Below are positions 5,803-7,748 of a stretch of 7,748 nt of DNA, one piece after another (within the stretch, counting starts at the first letter, position 1; every line of letters begins with the position of its first letter). The notes below the pieces were generated by a model. The model was not told where the DNA came from and searched no databases. It worked only from the letters and a program-made list of their open reading frames with translations. Source of the stretch: CAZLIC01 sp964559535 (lineage in GTDB: Bacteria; Pseudomonadota; Alphaproteobacteria; Rhodobacterales; Rhodobacteraceae); the NCBI GenBank assembly GCA_964559535.1, contig CAZLIC010000130.1, positions 1 through 7,748 on the forward strand. The letters run 5' to 3'. The translations under genes and the position numbers were made by a program.

Positions 5803-7149
5803 ATCGCATGCGGGCCTGTGCCGCGTGAACGGGGAACACGGCATCGGCTGCAGGCAGGAGTAGACCGGTTTCGTCCAGCAGGTCGAGAACGGTGTAGCGG
5901 CTGCGCAGGAAACGGGCGTTCAGCACAGTGCGGCGCAGGTAGGCGCGGTCGATGCCGATGTCTTCGGGTTCCACCGGGGCACCGGCGGCCCGCAGCGCCG
6001 CGCGCATCTCGGCCACGGGCATCAGGTGGGCCGCAAGCCGCGCGCGCAGGTCGGGCCACAGGGCCACAAGGCGCTCCAGCCGGGCGCGCAGGGCGGCAGC
6101 GTCCGGGTGCTTGGCCTCCGTCTCGGCCACCGCACGTTCGGCGATCTCGCCCGGCCCGAAGGCCGCGGCGATGTCGCGCGCCTTCGCGGCCATGTCGGGC
6201 GCCTGCGCGGCCAGCACCGCCGCGTCCAGCCGTGTCAGGTCCTGCGCCAGCAGCCAGTCGAACAGGCCCAGCGCCGCGACGCAGCCCACCGCCACGCAGG
6301 CGCCATGCGACACGCGTTCGCCCGCGTGGTGCAGGTCGTCCATTTCCCACAGGTGGGCGATCTGGTGGTCGGCACCGCTGGCGGGGCGCGACGATCCGTG
6401 CGCCTCCATGGCCAGGCCCACCAGCGTGAGGCCCGCAAACAGCCCCTCGATGGCGGCGCGTTCGCCCCGCGCGATGCGTTCGGGGTGCGACAGCCAGCGG
6501 CGCAGCGGGCCCTGCACCATGGGCCAGGCCGTGTCGTCGACCGCCTCGATACCCAGCGCATCGGCAATGATCCAGTCGCCGCCCGCGGGCACCTTGCCCG
6601 ACAGGTCGCCATAGCCCCAGCCAGTCATTTCGGGCGGGGCAGCGGCGATCACGTCCAGGTCGGCCAGCACGGCGCGGGCCGGGCGGCACTGGATGGTCTT
6701 CTTGAAGCCCTTCACCGACAGGGGCGACCCGGCGGACGTATAGCCGTCCATCGACGCGGCGGTGGCCACCACCAGATAGGGCCGGTCCAGCGAAAAGGCC
6801 GCGTGTTTCACCACGTCGTTCATCACGCCCGAGCCGATGGCCACCGGGGTGGCGGCATCGGCGGCCAGCACGTCGCGCAGGGCTTCGGCCAGGTCCAGCG
6901 TGGGCTTGGGGCGCGGGGTGGCGGGCAGGATGTGGCGGCGGGTGACGATGCCCGCGGCGTTCAGCGCGGTCTCGGTGGCGGGCCCGGCGGCGCCCCAGCC
7001 GCGTTCGTCGGCGATCAGGCAGGCCGTCGTGCCGTCGAACCGGCGACGGAACAGGGCCCCGGCCTGCGCCAGCGCGCCGGGTACCGCCAGAACCTCGGCC
7101 ACCGCGGCAGAGCGGGCCACGGCGCGGGCGATCATGGCTTCGTCCTCGG

Positions 7150-7153
<4 letters not shown>
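5801..7153 (-). CDS. AraM/glycerol-1-phosphate dehydrogenase-like enzyme (iron-containing ADH fold)
   Basis: The 450-residue product belongs to the dehydroquinate-synthase/iron-alcohol-dehydrogenase fold, nearest to sn-glycerol-1-phosphate dehydrogenase (AraM, EgsA), which interconverts G1P and dihydroxyacetone phosphate with NAD(P)H. Visible motifs are GSGVMNDVVKHAA (107-119, dinucleotide phosphates), TAASMDGYTS (131-140), GWGYGDLSGK (178-187) with probable metal ligand Asp183, SGADHQIAHLWEM (259-271) with His263, and VSHGACVAVG (281-290) with His283. Length is above the roughly 390 residues I recall for B. subtilis AraM, mostly through a helical C-terminal region. The start is GTG 7153, in a GTGA overlap of four bases with the ABC ATPase stop; ATG 7135 is an alternative. 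All catalytic motifs look intact. Bacterial members outside Bacilli have few assigned roles, so another polyol phosphate substrate is possible. Confidence 0.88.

Positions 7154-7748
<595 letters not shown>

Noticed and set aside
4685..5863. Long plus-strand open frame opposite the SDR and SIS genes
   Set aside because: The composition (Gly, Arg, His, Ala) is typical of an antisense shadow, and the opposite strand encodes two recognisable enzymes.

Overview
The window is GC-rich DNA that looks alphaproteobacterial, most likely from the Rhodobacteraceae (Rhodobacter/Paracoccus type). The main reason is the CobS protein, which matches what I recall of Rhodobacteraceae CobS almost throughout. Third-position G/C codons, GTG starts and tightly overlapping genes fit the same group. 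No database search was possible, so families are named from motifs and from memory.

Layout. 1-433 holds no convincing gene, only a weak terminator-like hairpin at the left edge and GC-rich sequence. cobS (434-1408, +) encodes the AAA+ subunit of the aerobic cobaltochelatase. It is followed by a hairpin directly after its stop and by a good intrinsic terminator at 1524-1550. Its partner cobT is not in the window. A more AT-rich intergenic stretch leads to a type II toxin-antitoxin pair: an intact Phd/YefM-like antitoxin (1769-2026), and a FitB/VapC-like PIN toxin (2027-2445) whose frame is broken near 2255-2259, apparently by loss of one base. Next come a small predicted exported protein (2518-2871, +), which may be transcribed almost leaderless, and a convergent NAD(P)H-dependent FMN reductase (2868-3455, -). 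The two stop codons overlap.

The right half (3562-7748, -) is one tightly packed operon, transcribed right to left. The order is: a UgpC/MalK-type ABC importer ATPase (cut by the window edge); an AraM/glycerol-1-phosphate-dehydrogenase-like enzyme; a SIS-domain protein resembling 6-phospho-3-hexuloisomerase; an SDR dehydrogenase; and a HAD-IIA hydrolase. Adjacent genes overlap by 4 or 8 nt or are separated by 3 or 9 nt, so translation is probably coupled. This reads as a carbohydrate, polyol or glycerophosphate uptake and catabolism operon that I cannot match to a named pathway.

The operon is the most interesting part. It has a glycerol-1-phosphate dehydrogenase homologue in a proteobacterial importer operon. 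Its hexuloisomerase-like protein has lost the usual Ser/Ser/Thr phosphate loop and has no hexulose-phosphate synthase next to it. Its HAD enzyme lacks the second Asp of motif I. The substrate is unknown.
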